DNA from: Zymomonas sp.
GTDB taxonomy: Bacteria; Pseudomonadota; Alphaproteobacteria; Sphingomonadales; Sphingomonadaceae
Direction: 5' to 3'
Assembly: GCA_027489105.1 (NCBI GenBank)
Contig: JAIYAJ010000042.1
Location: forward strand, 1 to 15,955
Length of the DNA stretch: 15,955 nucleotides
In this document: positions 6,680 through 13,685 of the stretch, in pieces
Layout: the number at the start of each line of letters is the position of its first letter
Position numbering within the stretch: position 1 is the stretch's first letter
Position numbers and translations under genes: made by a program
The notes under the pieces: model-generated
The model's input: only the letters and a program-made list of their open reading frames with translations
Told to the model about the DNA's origin: nothing
The model's database searches: none

Positions 6680-7062
6680 GCTATTTGTTTGATAGTCCGT
6701 TAACAACGGCTGCATTTTCCACCAATATGCTTTGCCTTCTTGAACATTTTTTCTCGCAAGAAAGAAATACCAGAGGTAAATTCGTCCATGATTATTATTA
6801 CGCACGGTGAAGTTATAGTCCGCCGACCGTCTTGTCGACTGTGTTGTTTAACGTAAGTTGAATCCCCTATTGTATACCGTGTCTTGGGGCGGGCCCAAGT
6901 CAACATCCCAAGTGAAATGCTGCCCCTGTTCCCGCCGATCATAAGTTATGTGCGGCTTCGTTTTGGCCTTGTCTGGGCCGTGTTGCGTATATCAATAGCC
7001 CGAGGCCGCCGAGCGTCGAATGGGATCTGACGGTGTTGTCGTCGTTCTGCCAGGCTTCGACG
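6680..7062 (-). promoter_or_regulatory. Upstream region of the AT-rich secreted-protein gene
   Basis: There is no convincing gene here. On the minus strand, TTGGGC (6898-6893) and TATACAAT (6876-6869) are 16 bases apart and form a weak promoter candidate that would give a leader of nearly 200 bases. The composition shifts from AT-rich back to GC-rich towards 7000, just before the left end of IS copy E at 7063. Confidence 0.3.
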
Positions 7063-7760
7063 GGCACTGTGAAAGGAAAATCTGCTTGCCACCAAGGAGG
7101 GCCGCCCTACCCTCCAGGGCATGACCCAACCTGCCCTCTTCCGCTACTTCAAGACGTCGCCCAAGATCATCCGCCTCGCCGTGATGATGTAAGTCCGGTA
7201 CCCTCTGTCGTTGCGCTACGTCGAGGACCTGCTGCACGCGCGCGGCATCGACATCACCTTTGAGACAGTGCGGTTCTGGTGGAACCGTTTCGGGACGAAC
7301 TTCGTCGCGCAAATCCGCCGCAGCCGGGTGCAGGCGATGCGTTCCTTGAAGCATCGGCGGTGGCATCTCGACGAGGTCTTCGCGAAGATCAACGAGGTGA
7401 GGCACGACCTCTGGCGGGCATTCGGCCATGAGGGAGACGTGCTCGCGAGCGTCGTGAAGAGGCGCCGCGACCAGAAGGCAGCGCTGAAACTCTTGCAAAG
7501 ATCGCTTCGCCACCATGGCGCTGTCTAAGCGATCGTCACGGATCGCCTGACTCGTTACGGCGCGCGCTGAACGCGATCGGCGCGATCGACAAGCGCGAAA
7601 CCGGGCATTGGCTGAACAACCGGCCTCAGACAGCCACCAGCCCTTTCGACCACGGGAACGCGCGATGCTGGCCTTCCGACGGATGCGGTCACTTCAGCAA
7701 CTCGCCGCAGTGCACGACCCGATCCACAGCCAGATCAACCGGAAGCGCCACCTCACCTTT
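7063..7760 (+). mobile_element. IS6-family copy E, decayed, right end missing
   Basis: The left end reads GGCACTGTGAAAGGAAAATC at 7063. The leader between the end and the transposase start (TTGCCACCAAGGAGG) matches remnant F and differs from copies A and B, so at least two IS6 lineages are present. The similarity to the transposase runs to about 7760. No right terminal repeat is found. Confidence 0.8.
7121..7760 (+). pseudogene. IS6 transposase pseudogene
   Basis: The start codon at 7121 is followed by codons matching the intact copy. An in-frame TAA at 7190-7192 (codon 24) stands where the intact gene has a sense codon in MLYVRYP. The catalytic first-Asp region is still readable (WHLDEVFAKIN, inside 7211-7528). 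The frame then meets a second stop just before the TDRL segment, and single-base losses follow near 7560 and in the NNR motif around 7620. It cannot give a functional enzyme. Confidence 0.85.
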
Positions 7761-7860
7761 CGCCTTTGCCATCAAACAGGAACAGAAAGCGATGGCTGGT
7801 TACATCACCAGTTACGGCAATCGGAAAGCCCACACTCCAATGCGATGCTTGCCGGGCATG

Positions 7861-8364
7861 TCAGTATCTCCTTGTTTCAACTACTGTAGTTGGCCCCACG
7901 ACCATGCGGACTATCGGATCAACTGTTTCGGAGCTTGTCCGACCCCAGCTTATGAAAAGATCCCATCGCCTGATTGCTGTCTGGCAGCCACCCCGAAAAC
8001 AGCCCGCAGACGTATACTCGCGATTGATCGCGCAGCTGGTTCCTACGGCGGTCTCGCGGCATTGTCCCCCGGCCTCCGCGACGAGTTGTTTCAGCCGCTC
8101 AGGCCGATTGTCGCCGCGTTCGATAATGAAACGTCGGAGCGACTGGGAAATTCGAGTTGATTCTTCGGCAGATGCGCCATAGGCGACAGCGTCAAAGTAG
8201 CTCTTTCTCGAATTGCCACCGACGATATTCGACGTCAGCACAGCAGGGGCGCAGGCTGTCAGCGCAAAGAGCACTGCAAAGCACAGCGCAAGCCACTGGA
8301 AGACGTGCGGGAGAAGCGAATGATTGAGTGCAGCGACTTTTGTATCACCAATTGACACAGTCAT
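7861..8364 (-). CDS. Lipoprotein of unknown family
   Basis: I do not recognise a family. From ATG at 8364 the product is 167 residues. The start is supported by AAAGGG 6 bases upstream. An ATG at 8379 would add five residues and has only a weak AAGG. The N-terminus contains a hydrophobic run ending LFALTAC, a good lipobox with the modified cysteine near residue 38, so the protein is probably anchored in a membrane leaflet. The mature part is about 130 residues with paired cysteines (GGQCRETAVGTSC and GCFRGGCQT) and no recognisable motif. The gene lies between IS copy E and remnant F, facing the same way as the AT-rich secreted-protein gene but about 1.2 kb away. It appears intact. Confidence 0.65.
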   Translation of the reverse strand: MTVSIGDTKVAALNHSLLPHVFQWLALCFAVLFALTACAPAVLTSNIVGGNSRKSYFDAVAYGASAEESTRISQSLRRFIIERGDNRPERLKQLVAEAGGQCRETAVGTSCAINREYTSAGCFRGGCQTAIRRWDLFISWGRTSSETVDPIVRMVVGPTTVVETRRY

Positions 8365-8521
8365 TCGGGGCCCTTTCATCCGGCCTTGCCGTGCAGAGCC
8401 GTTTATACACGATTCAGAAATTTTGTACTGCGAACCAATTTGGATGATGCTAGCGATAGCTGGACATTCGATCGATCCTGTCGTTTCCCATTGGGTTTAT
8501 TACACATTGTGCGCTTCCGTC

Positions 8522-8735
8522 GGCCCTGTCAGAGGAAAACGCGCTTGCCTCCAAGGAGGCCTCCCCTGACCCATCCCGGCATGACATGCCCCGTCAGGAA
8601 GTGCCCTCATGAAACGGCAGAACAACAAGGATAGACGCACCGGCGCTCTCGCTCGGTGGCGTCAGCTCGGCACGGCCTGAACGAACGCCGGGCCGGGGCG
8701 GAATCCGCGACTTTTCCGGTCAGTCTGACAGCAAC
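8522..8735 (+). mobile_element. Internally deleted IS6 derivative F (about 214 bp, both ends)
   Basis: The left end is GGCCCTGTCAGAGGAAAAC (8522). The transposase start region (ATG at 8581) jumps directly to the last codons of the transposase: the frame 8609-8680 ends DRRTGALARWRQLGTA. The right end CAGTCTGACAGCAAC finishes at 8735. With both ends and no transposase body, it is a MITE-like deletion derivative that could be moved only by a transposase supplied elsewhere. Confidence 0.75.
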
Positions 8736-8780
8736 GCCGTCCACCCCCTCGATCCGTCTTGCCTCGAAGGCCAGCCACCG
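8735..8780 (+). repeat. Repeat R3, diverged copy of the post-tRNA sequence
   Basis: The first 41 bases align ungapped with R1 at 32 positions, including the starting CGCC, CCACCCCCTC and GAAGGCCAGC. Beyond that, similarity fades. As with R2, it starts at an IS6 right end and is followed by a second IS right-end remnant. Confidence 0.5.
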
Positions 8781-8819
8781 GTCAGGCTGCCGCGCTGGCA
8801 CTCCGCGCTCGCCAGAATG

Positions 8820-8928
8820 CCAAGGATCGATGCGCCGCCGCTCGCGCCGCGCGGCGCCGGCTCCTTACGCCTGAGGAGCAGCGGGTTCGGGCGAACTGCG
8901 AGGCAATTCTGGCTGGTCTCACAGCACC
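8820..8928 (+). mobile_element. IS6-family remnant G (worn right end)
   Basis: CAAGGATCGATGCGCCGCCG at 8821 resembles the transposase 3' codons (KERRTAAL). The end, GGTCTCACAGCACC at 8915-8928, resembles the right terminus GTCTGACAGCACC. The identity is low and the frame is lost. It marks the left side of the solute-binding-protein operon. Confidence 0.5.
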
Positions 8929-8960
8929 TCGACGCGGTTCAGACTCAGCCGGCCCTCTAT

Positions 8961-9046
8961 TCATACGTACCTATAGCCGCATGAAGGCGCCATAAGGCCA
9001 CCTTTCACGGCCATCGAGGATCAAACTTGTCAAAGTCATACGTATG
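8961..9046 (+). promoter_or_regulatory. Candidate operator pair upstream of the operon
   Basis: TCATACGTA occurs at 8961-8969 and again at 9036-9044, 75 bases apart. The second copy is part of a perfect 10-bp palindrome CATACGTATG (9037-9046). The position upstream of the first operon gene, with a GntR/UTRA regulator encoded as the last gene, makes these possible operator half-sites. TTGTCA at 9027 is a weak -35 candidate without a clear -10. Confidence 0.35.
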
Positions 9047-9063
9047 TGTTCTGCTCGCTCATC

Positions 9064-9074
9064 AAAGGAGGAGG
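9064..9074 (+). promoter_or_regulatory. Strong ribosome binding site of the solute-binding protein gene
   Basis: AAAGGAGGAGG ends 6 bases before ATG at 9081. It decides that start over the longer frame beginning at 9027, which would place 18 residues in front of the signal peptide. Confidence 0.85.
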
Positions 9075-9080
9075 CCGCCC

Positions 9081-10673
9081 ATGACCCGCGTTCGAACCAC
9101 CTGTTTGAGGACGATCCGCACGTTTGCCGGTGTTGTCGTCGCGGCTGCCGTCGGTCTGGCGGCGTCCGCGGCGGCGGCCCAGACGGTCCTGAGGGTCAAA
9201 CCGTTCAGCGATCTGCGGCTGATCGATCCGATCGTCACGTCGGACTACGCGGTGCGCAATCACGGATATCTCGTCTATGACACGTTGTTTGCTCTGGATG
9301 AGGGCCTCAACGTCAAGCCACAGATGGTGGATACCTGGGAGGTCAGCCCCGACGGCTTGGTCTGGACGTTCAAGCTGCGCCCTGGCCTGCTGTTTCACGA
9401 TGGCGCGCCTGTCACCTCGACGGATGTCGTGGCATCGCTTCGGCGCTGGGCGTCGCGCGATGGCCACGGCACGCTGCTGACCGCTCGCATGGCGTCGATG
9501 GAAGAGACGTCGGCAGACAGCTTCCGGATCGTGCTGCGCCAGCCGTGGGGATTGTTGCTGGAGGCGCTTGGCAAGCCCAGTTCCCTCGTGCCCTTCATCA
9601 TGCCGGCCCGCATCGCCGCAACGCCCGGAACGACGGCCATCACCGATCCGGTCGGCTCGGGCCCGTACGTCATGCGGCGCGATCTGTGGGTTCCGGGGTC
9701 GAAGATCGTCTACGAGCGCAACCCGGCCTATGTGCCGAGGTCCGAACCCGCAAGCGGCCTGGCTGGCGGAAAGGTCGCGGGCTTTGACAGGATCGAATGG
9801 CTGGTCATGTCCGACACTGCCACGGCGTCCGCCGCGCTGCAGCGCGGGGAGATCGACATCTTCGAGGACTATCCGCCCGATCTGGTGAACATCATGCGGC
9901 GCGAGCCGGGCGTCCGTCTGGTGCGCCAGGATGCCTTCGGGCAGCAAATGGTCCTGCGCATGAACTGGACCCAGCCGCCCTTCAACGATGCGAGGCTGCG
10001 CCGGGCGGTCCTTCATGCCGTCGACCAGAAGGCCTTCATCTCGACCTTCACGGACAATCCGGAGTTCGGGGAAGCCTGCCGCAGCGTTTTCACATGCATC
10101 TCGCCCTACAAGACCGAGGCCGACTATCCGGCGCCGAGCCTTGACCGCGCCCGCACGCTGCTGCGGGAGGCCGGTTACAATGGCGCGCCCGTCGTCATCC
10201 TTCAGCCGACCGACCTGCCCAACGCCAACGCCTTCGCGTCCTACGCAAATCAGGTGCTGCGTGAGATTGGCTTTCAGACGCGTCTCGAAGCGATGGACTG
10301 GGCAACGATCGCCACACGGCGAACCCGGCAGGAACCCGTCAGCCAGGGCGGCTGGTCGATCTTCATCGCAGGTCCTGCGGGCCTCGACACCATGGAGCCG
10401 CTGTCGCACTTCCCCCTGCGCTCGAACTGCGAGAACGCCTGGCCGGGTTGGGCCTGCGACGCCGAGATGGAGCGCCTGCGCGGCGCCTTCGCCGACGCGC
10501 CGGACCAGAACGCGCGAAAGGCGATCGCAGCCCAGATGCAGAGCCGCGCCATGGATATCGTGCCTTACGTACCGCTCGGGCAGCTCTCGCTCGTCAGGGC
10601 CATGCGCGCGGAACTGACGGGCGTGGTCCAGGCTCCCGTTCCCGTCTACTGGAACATCAGGCGTCAGCGGTGA
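9081..10673 (+). CDS. ABC transporter substrate-binding protein, family 5 (peptide/opine type)
   Basis: This 530-residue periplasmic binding protein delivers its ligand to an ABC importer. A signal peptide with twin basic region (RTIR), hydrophobic core (FAGVVVAAAVGLAA) and AAA|QT cleavage near residue 33 shows export. The SBP_bac_5 hallmark WEVSPDGLVWTFKLRPGLLFHDGAPVTSTDVVASLRRW lies at about residues 75-115. The later segment NDARLRRAVLHAVDQKAFI is also characteristic. The family binds di- and oligopeptides, nickel, opines, glutathione and similar compounds, so the ligand is not predictable here. It is the first gene of the operon, and its stop overlaps the next start by 4 bases (GTGA). No permease or ATPase gene is in the window, so the partner components must be elsewhere or have been lost. 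Confidence 0.92.
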   Translation: MTRVRTTCLRTIRTFAGVVVAAAVGLAASAAAAQTVLRVKPFSDLRLIDPIVTSDYAVRNHGYLVYDTLFALDEGLNVKPQMVDTWEVSPDGLVWTFKLRPGLLFHDGAPVTSTDVVASLRRWASRDGHGTLLTARMASMEETSADSFRIVLRQPWGLLLEALGKPSSLVPFIMPARIAATPGTTAITDPVGSGPYVMRRDLWVPGSKIVYERNPAYVPRSEPASGLAGGKVAGFDRIEWLVMSDTATASAALQRGEIDIFEDYPPDLVNIMRREPGVRLVRQDAFGQQMVLRMNWTQPPFNDARLRRAVLHAVDQKAFISTFTDNPEFGEACRSVFTCISPYKTEADYPAPSLDRARTLLREAGYNGAPVVILQPTDLPNANAFASYANQVLREIGFQTRLEAMDWATIATRRTRQEPVSQGGWSIFIAGPAGLDTMEPLSHFPLRSNCENAWPGWACDAEMERLRGAFADAPDQNARKAIAAQMQSRAMDIVPYVPLGQLSLVRAMRAELTGVVQAPVPVYWNIRRQR

Positions 10674-11353
10674 CCTACAGCATTGTTGCCTGTCTCCCGG
10701 AGGAAGGTCTTGTCGGGATCGCGGTCGCAACCAGCCCGCCGGCCATCGGGTCCCGCACCCCCTGGCTTGCGGCGGGCGTGGGTGCCGTCGCCAGCCAAGG
10801 CAATACCGATCCGGCCCTCGGATCGGAGGCGCTGGCCTTGCTGGACGCAGGTCGGGATCCGGCGACTGTGCTGGCATCCTTTGCCGGGCGCAGGCATTGG
10901 GCAACCCGTCAGGTTGGCCTCATCGATCGTCAAGGCCGCAGCGCGGCGCACACAGGTGATTTGACCGAACCCGAGAAAGGCCATCGGACCGGCCGCGGCT
11001 ACGCGGTCCAGGGCAATCATTTGGCTTCGCCGCAGGTTCTGCCGGCCATGGAGAAAGCCTGGCTGGACAGCGATGGACAATTGCTGGAATCTCGTCTGCT
11101 CGCGGCGCTGATCGCCGGGCGCGATGCGGGCGGAGACAAATCCGGTACGCGCTCATCGGCGCTGCGTGTGATGGCAGGAGGTCCCAATGCCAGAACCGAC
11201 CTGCGGGTCGACTGGCAGGACGATGCTGCCCATGACGCGGTCGATGAACTCGGCGTTCTGCTGGCGCTCTGGCAACCTTTGATCGCATTCTACGAGCGTC
11301 GCCCGAACGAGCCCGATCTGGGCTCGTGGGAAGACTGGCGCGGTCTCCGATGA
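10670..11353 (+). CDS. DUF1028 family protein (Ntn-hydrolase-like)
   Basis: This 227-residue protein starts at GTG 10670, overlapping the upstream stop. The start is confirmed by the family's fixed N-terminus TYSIVA, whose Thr/Ser right after the initiator would become the N-terminal nucleophile if the family works like other Ntn hydrolases. Family segments visible in order are GVGAVASQGNTDPALGSEAL (about 37-56), RQVGLIDRQGRSAAHTGD, GYAVQGNHLASPQVLPAM, and LLAALIAGRDAGGDKSGTRS (about 140-160). It has no signal peptide and is cytoplasmic. The substrate is unknown. Amide or peptide cleavage of whatever the binding protein imports is a reasonable inference. It overlaps the lyase gene by ATGA, implying coupled expression. 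Confidence 0.9.
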   Translation: MTYSIVACLPEEGLVGIAVATSPPAIGSRTPWLAAGVGAVASQGNTDPALGSEALALLDAGRDPATVLASFAGRRHWATRQVGLIDRQGRSAAHTGDLTEPEKGHRTGRGYAVQGNHLASPQVLPAMEKAWLDSDGQLLESRLLAALIAGRDAGGDKSGTRSSALRVMAGGPNARTDLRVDWQDDAAHDAVDELGVLLALWQPLIAFYERRPNEPDLGSWEDWRGLR

Positions 11354-12891
11354 CGCCCGCAGGCCCTTCACACACCCCGCATCCGCCATCGGGCCGCATC
11401 GCCCCGGATCCGGTCTACAGCAAGACAGTGCTTGAGCCGATGTTCGCTGGCGCAGCGCGCCACGCCGAACAGTATCAGCGCCTCGACAGGGTCCAGACGG
11501 TGGCGCTTCACGAAGCGGGCATCATCTCGCAGGAGCAGGCTGCGAAGCTGCTGGATGCGCTGGAACGACTTCCGTCCGCCGTCGATCCCGCGGATGCCAA
11601 TGCCGCGGCTGGGGGCGCGTTCGAGGACCTGTTCTTCCTGCGTGAACATCAGCTCAGACTGATCGTCGGAGAGGATCTGGCCGGTCGATTGCACGCCGGA
11701 CGGAGCCGCAACGACCTCGAAGCCACTCTCTTTCGGCTCCAGCTTCGGGAGCGCATGCTGTCCTTGCTCGCCGAGCTTGCGGAGCTGACCGAGACGGTCC
11801 TGAGCCGCGCAGAACAGGGCCGGACAACGCTGATCCTGGCCTACACGCATCAGCAGCCAGCCCAACCAAGCACATTGGGGCACTATCTCGCCGCCTTCGC
11901 GGAGGTCTTGCTGCGCGACATCGGGCGCCTGGAACATGCCTATGCCGACCTGGACCTCTGCCCTCTCGGTGCAGCCGCCATCACCGGGACCGGCTTTCCG
12001 CTCGACCGCGCGCTGATGGCCAGGCTTCTCGGTTTCAAGGGTCCGCAGGACAACACCTACGGCTGCATTGCGGCTGCGGACCAGTTCGCCGCGGCCTTCG
12101 GCGCGATCAAGCTGCTCGCCTTCAACATCGGGCGGCTCGCGCAGGATCTTGCGTTCTGGACGTCCTACGAGGTTGCGCAGGCCGAACTGCCTGAGGGCTT
12201 TTGCCATATCAGCTCGATCATGCCGCAGAAGCGCAATCCACTGGCGATCGAACATGTGCGTGCGATGGCATCGTTGATGGCAGGCCATTGCGACGCGGTC
12301 ATCGGCGCCATCCACAACACGCCTTTCGCCGACATGGTCGATGCCGAAAGTCCCACGCAAAGTGCCGGACACCTGGCGTTCGACATGGCAGCACGGGTTT
12401 TGCCGTTGATGCGCGCGCTGTTGGCAAATCTGAAGATCAACGATGCGCGCGTGAAGGTGCTGATTGCCCAGTCCTGCGCGACGATGACGGAGCTGTCCGA
12501 TAGCCTGGTGCGTCACTGCGACCTGCCGTTCCGCACGGCGCACGAAATCTGCACTGCCCTGTCCGCGGATCTGCGGGAGCGCGGCGCCGGCATGGACGCG
12601 CTCGATGGTTCGCTGCTCGTGAGTCTCGTGTCGCACCATGCGCAGCGGACGACCGAGTTGGCGCCGGAAACCCTGCTGTCCCTGGCGACGCCCGAGCATG
12701 CGATCGCCGTGCGGCGGGGCTTCGGCGGCGTTGCGCCGGGGGCTGTCGCAGACAGCATCGGGCGCTACCGCCTTGCGCTTGCCCGCCACCGGGACTTTGT
12801 CGTCGAGGTTGAGGACAGGGCGGCCGGCGCTGTGGCGGCGCTCCGCGACTTGCTGGCGGCCATCGACAAAGGGCCGGCGTCGGCGCGATGA
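11350..12891 (+). CDS. Argininosuccinate-lyase-superfamily enzyme, probably not ArgH proper
   Basis: This is a 513-residue member of the aspartase/fumarase/argininosuccinate lyase superfamily, which cleaves C-N or C-O bonds with release of fumarate. Three conserved active-site regions are present: HAGRSRND (115-122), YTHQQPAQPS (165-174, His167), and SSIMPQKRNP (288-297, catalytic serine 288 or 289). Deviations from true ArgH are clear. The usual EDIHMxIE segment is EDLFFLRE here, HTGRSRNDQ has become HAGRSRNDLE, and the Gly before SSxMP is Ile. These changes lie in or near the substrate pocket, so a different N-substituted succinate or aspartate-type substrate is likely. Known relatives of that sort include the ethylenediamine-disuccinate (EDDS) lyase. 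A short Pro/His-rich N-terminal tail (1-20) is extra. Its place in an uptake operon, away from other arginine genes, supports a catabolic role. Confidence 0.88.
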   Translation: MTPAGPSHTPHPPSGRIAPDPVYSKTVLEPMFAGAARHAEQYQRLDRVQTVALHEAGIISQEQAAKLLDALERLPSAVDPADANAAAGGAFEDLFFLREHQLRLIVGEDLAGRLHAGRSRNDLEATLFRLQLRERMLSLLAELAELTETVLSRAEQGRTTLILAYTHQQPAQPSTLGHYLAAFAEVLLRDIGRLEHAYADLDLCPLGAAAITGTGFPLDRALMARLLGFKGPQDNTYGCIAAADQFAAAFGAIKLLAFNIGRLAQDLAFWTSYEVAQAELPEGFCHISSIMPQKRNPLAIEHVRAMASLMAGHCDAVIGAIHNTPFADMVDAESPTQSAGHLAFDMAARVLPLMRALLANLKINDARVKVLIAQSCATMTELSDSLVRHCDLPFRTAHEICTALSADLRERGAGMDALDGSLLVSLVSHHAQRTTELAPETLLSLATPEHAIAVRRGFGGVAPGAVADSIGRYRLALARHRDFVVEVEDRAAGAVAALRDLLAAIDKGPASAR

Positions 12892-12950
12892 CGCGGTCCA
12901 CCGGGCTGGTGCGCGCCGAAGGGTTGATGTTAGCATCGCGCTTTCCGTAC

Positions 12951-12955
12951 AGGAG
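12951..12955 (+). promoter_or_regulatory. Ribosome binding site fixing a TTG start for the GntR gene
   Basis: AGGAG is 8 bases before TTG at 12964. The nearby ATG at 12959 is in another frame and only 3 bases away, too close to be used. Confidence 0.65.
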
Positions 12956-12963
12956 CAAATGGC

Positions 12964-13683
12964 TTGGCCGACGACCGTCGCGTCCGCTGGAAGCAGATTG
13001 CGGCCGAGCTTCATGCCGACATCGTGGGCGGCGGTCTGCCCTTGGGCGCACGGCTGCCAAGCGAGCCGGAACTGGTGAGCCGTTTCAATGCCCACCGCCA
13101 TACGGTTCGGCGCGCGGTCGGCGAGCTTGCACGGCGCGGACTGATCCGGGTGGAACAAGGCAGGGGCTCGTTCGTCCACGATGGCGCGATCGACTACGCC
13201 GTGGGACGGCGCACCAGCGTCGAAGCCAACCTGCTGGGGGCGAACCGCGCTTTTCGAGGCCGCTTGCTGGGCTGGAGCGAGGAGCCTGCCGCTGCCAATG
13301 TGGCGCTCGCGCTGGGGCTCAAGGGACAGGCTGCACGTGTCCTGGTGGTCGACACGTTGAACGAAGCGGACGGGGTTCCGATCAGCATCGTGCGTCACCA
13401 TCTGCCCGCAAGACGCTTTGCGGACTTTCCGGATGCCTACCGCGACAGCGGGGGCTCGATGACCGCGGCGCTTGCCGCCTGCGGGGTCCCTGACTTCATG
13501 CGCGTGAGGACACGGATCGGCACACGGCTGCCCACGGTGGACGAGGCCAGGCTTCTGCGTCAGCCGGTCGTGTTGCCCGTCCTCATCTCCGAGGCGACCG
13601 ATGCCGAGCTCGATGGCGCGCCCGTCAAGCACTCCCTTGCCAGATTTGCCTGCGAGCGCATCCACCTCGTGCTCGAGACCTGA
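12964..13683 (+). CDS. GntR-family transcriptional regulator with UTRA domain (PhnF/HutC type)
   Basis: The product is 239 residues. The N-terminal winged helix (about 8-72) shows the GntR signature: ELHADIVGGGLPLGARLPSE, then LVSRFNAHRHTVRRAVGELA, then the wing GLIRVEQGRGSFV. A UTRA effector-binding domain follows (about 85-235), including VVDTLNEADGVPISIVRHHL and the C-terminal ARFACERIHLVLE. UTRA regulators respond to small ligands such as histidine breakdown products, sugars or phosphonates and usually repress adjacent genes. The gene lies 72 bases after the lyase stop on the same strand. It is probably the local repressor of the operon, possibly acting on the CATACGTATG site upstream of it. 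The effector is likely the imported compound or an intermediate. Confidence 0.92.
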   Translation: MADDRRVRWKQIAAELHADIVGGGLPLGARLPSEPELVSRFNAHRHTVRRAVGELARRGLIRVEQGRGSFVHDGAIDYAVGRRTSVEANLLGANRAFRGRLLGWSEEPAAANVALALGLKGQAARVLVVDTLNEADGVPISIVRHHLPARRFADFPDAYRDSGGSMTAALAACGVPDFMRVRTRIGTRLPTVDEARLLRQPVVLPVLISEATDAELDGAPVKHSLARFACERIHLVLET

Positions 13684-13685
13684 AG

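Noticed and set aside
7766..8182. Two plus-strand frames opposite the lipoprotein gene (7766-8182 and 7792-8160)
   Set aside because: They are antisense to a frame with a convincing signal sequence and lipobox, and neither has a recognisable domain or ribosome site.
91..8780. CRISPR-like reading of the three R repeats
   Set aside because: There are only three copies, thousands of bases apart and diverged, with no regular spacers and no cas genes.
9036..10904. A 622-residue minus-strand frame opposite the solute-binding protein gene
   Set aside because: It is antisense to a clear SBP_bac_5 gene with signal peptide and strong ribosome site. The antisense product resembles no family.
12888..13493. 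A frame starting with an ATGA overlap at the lyase stop
   Set aside because: The overlap looked like translational coupling, but the frame conflicts with the GntR gene and its product has no motif. The GntR frame starting at TTG 12964 has a good ribosome site and full HTH and UTRA domains.
11368..13665. A 765-residue open frame on the minus strand opposite the lyase and GntR genes
   Set aside because: It is the antisense of two well-supported plus-strand genes and arises from high GC. Its translation is Arg/Gln/His-rich, with no domain character and no ribosome site.
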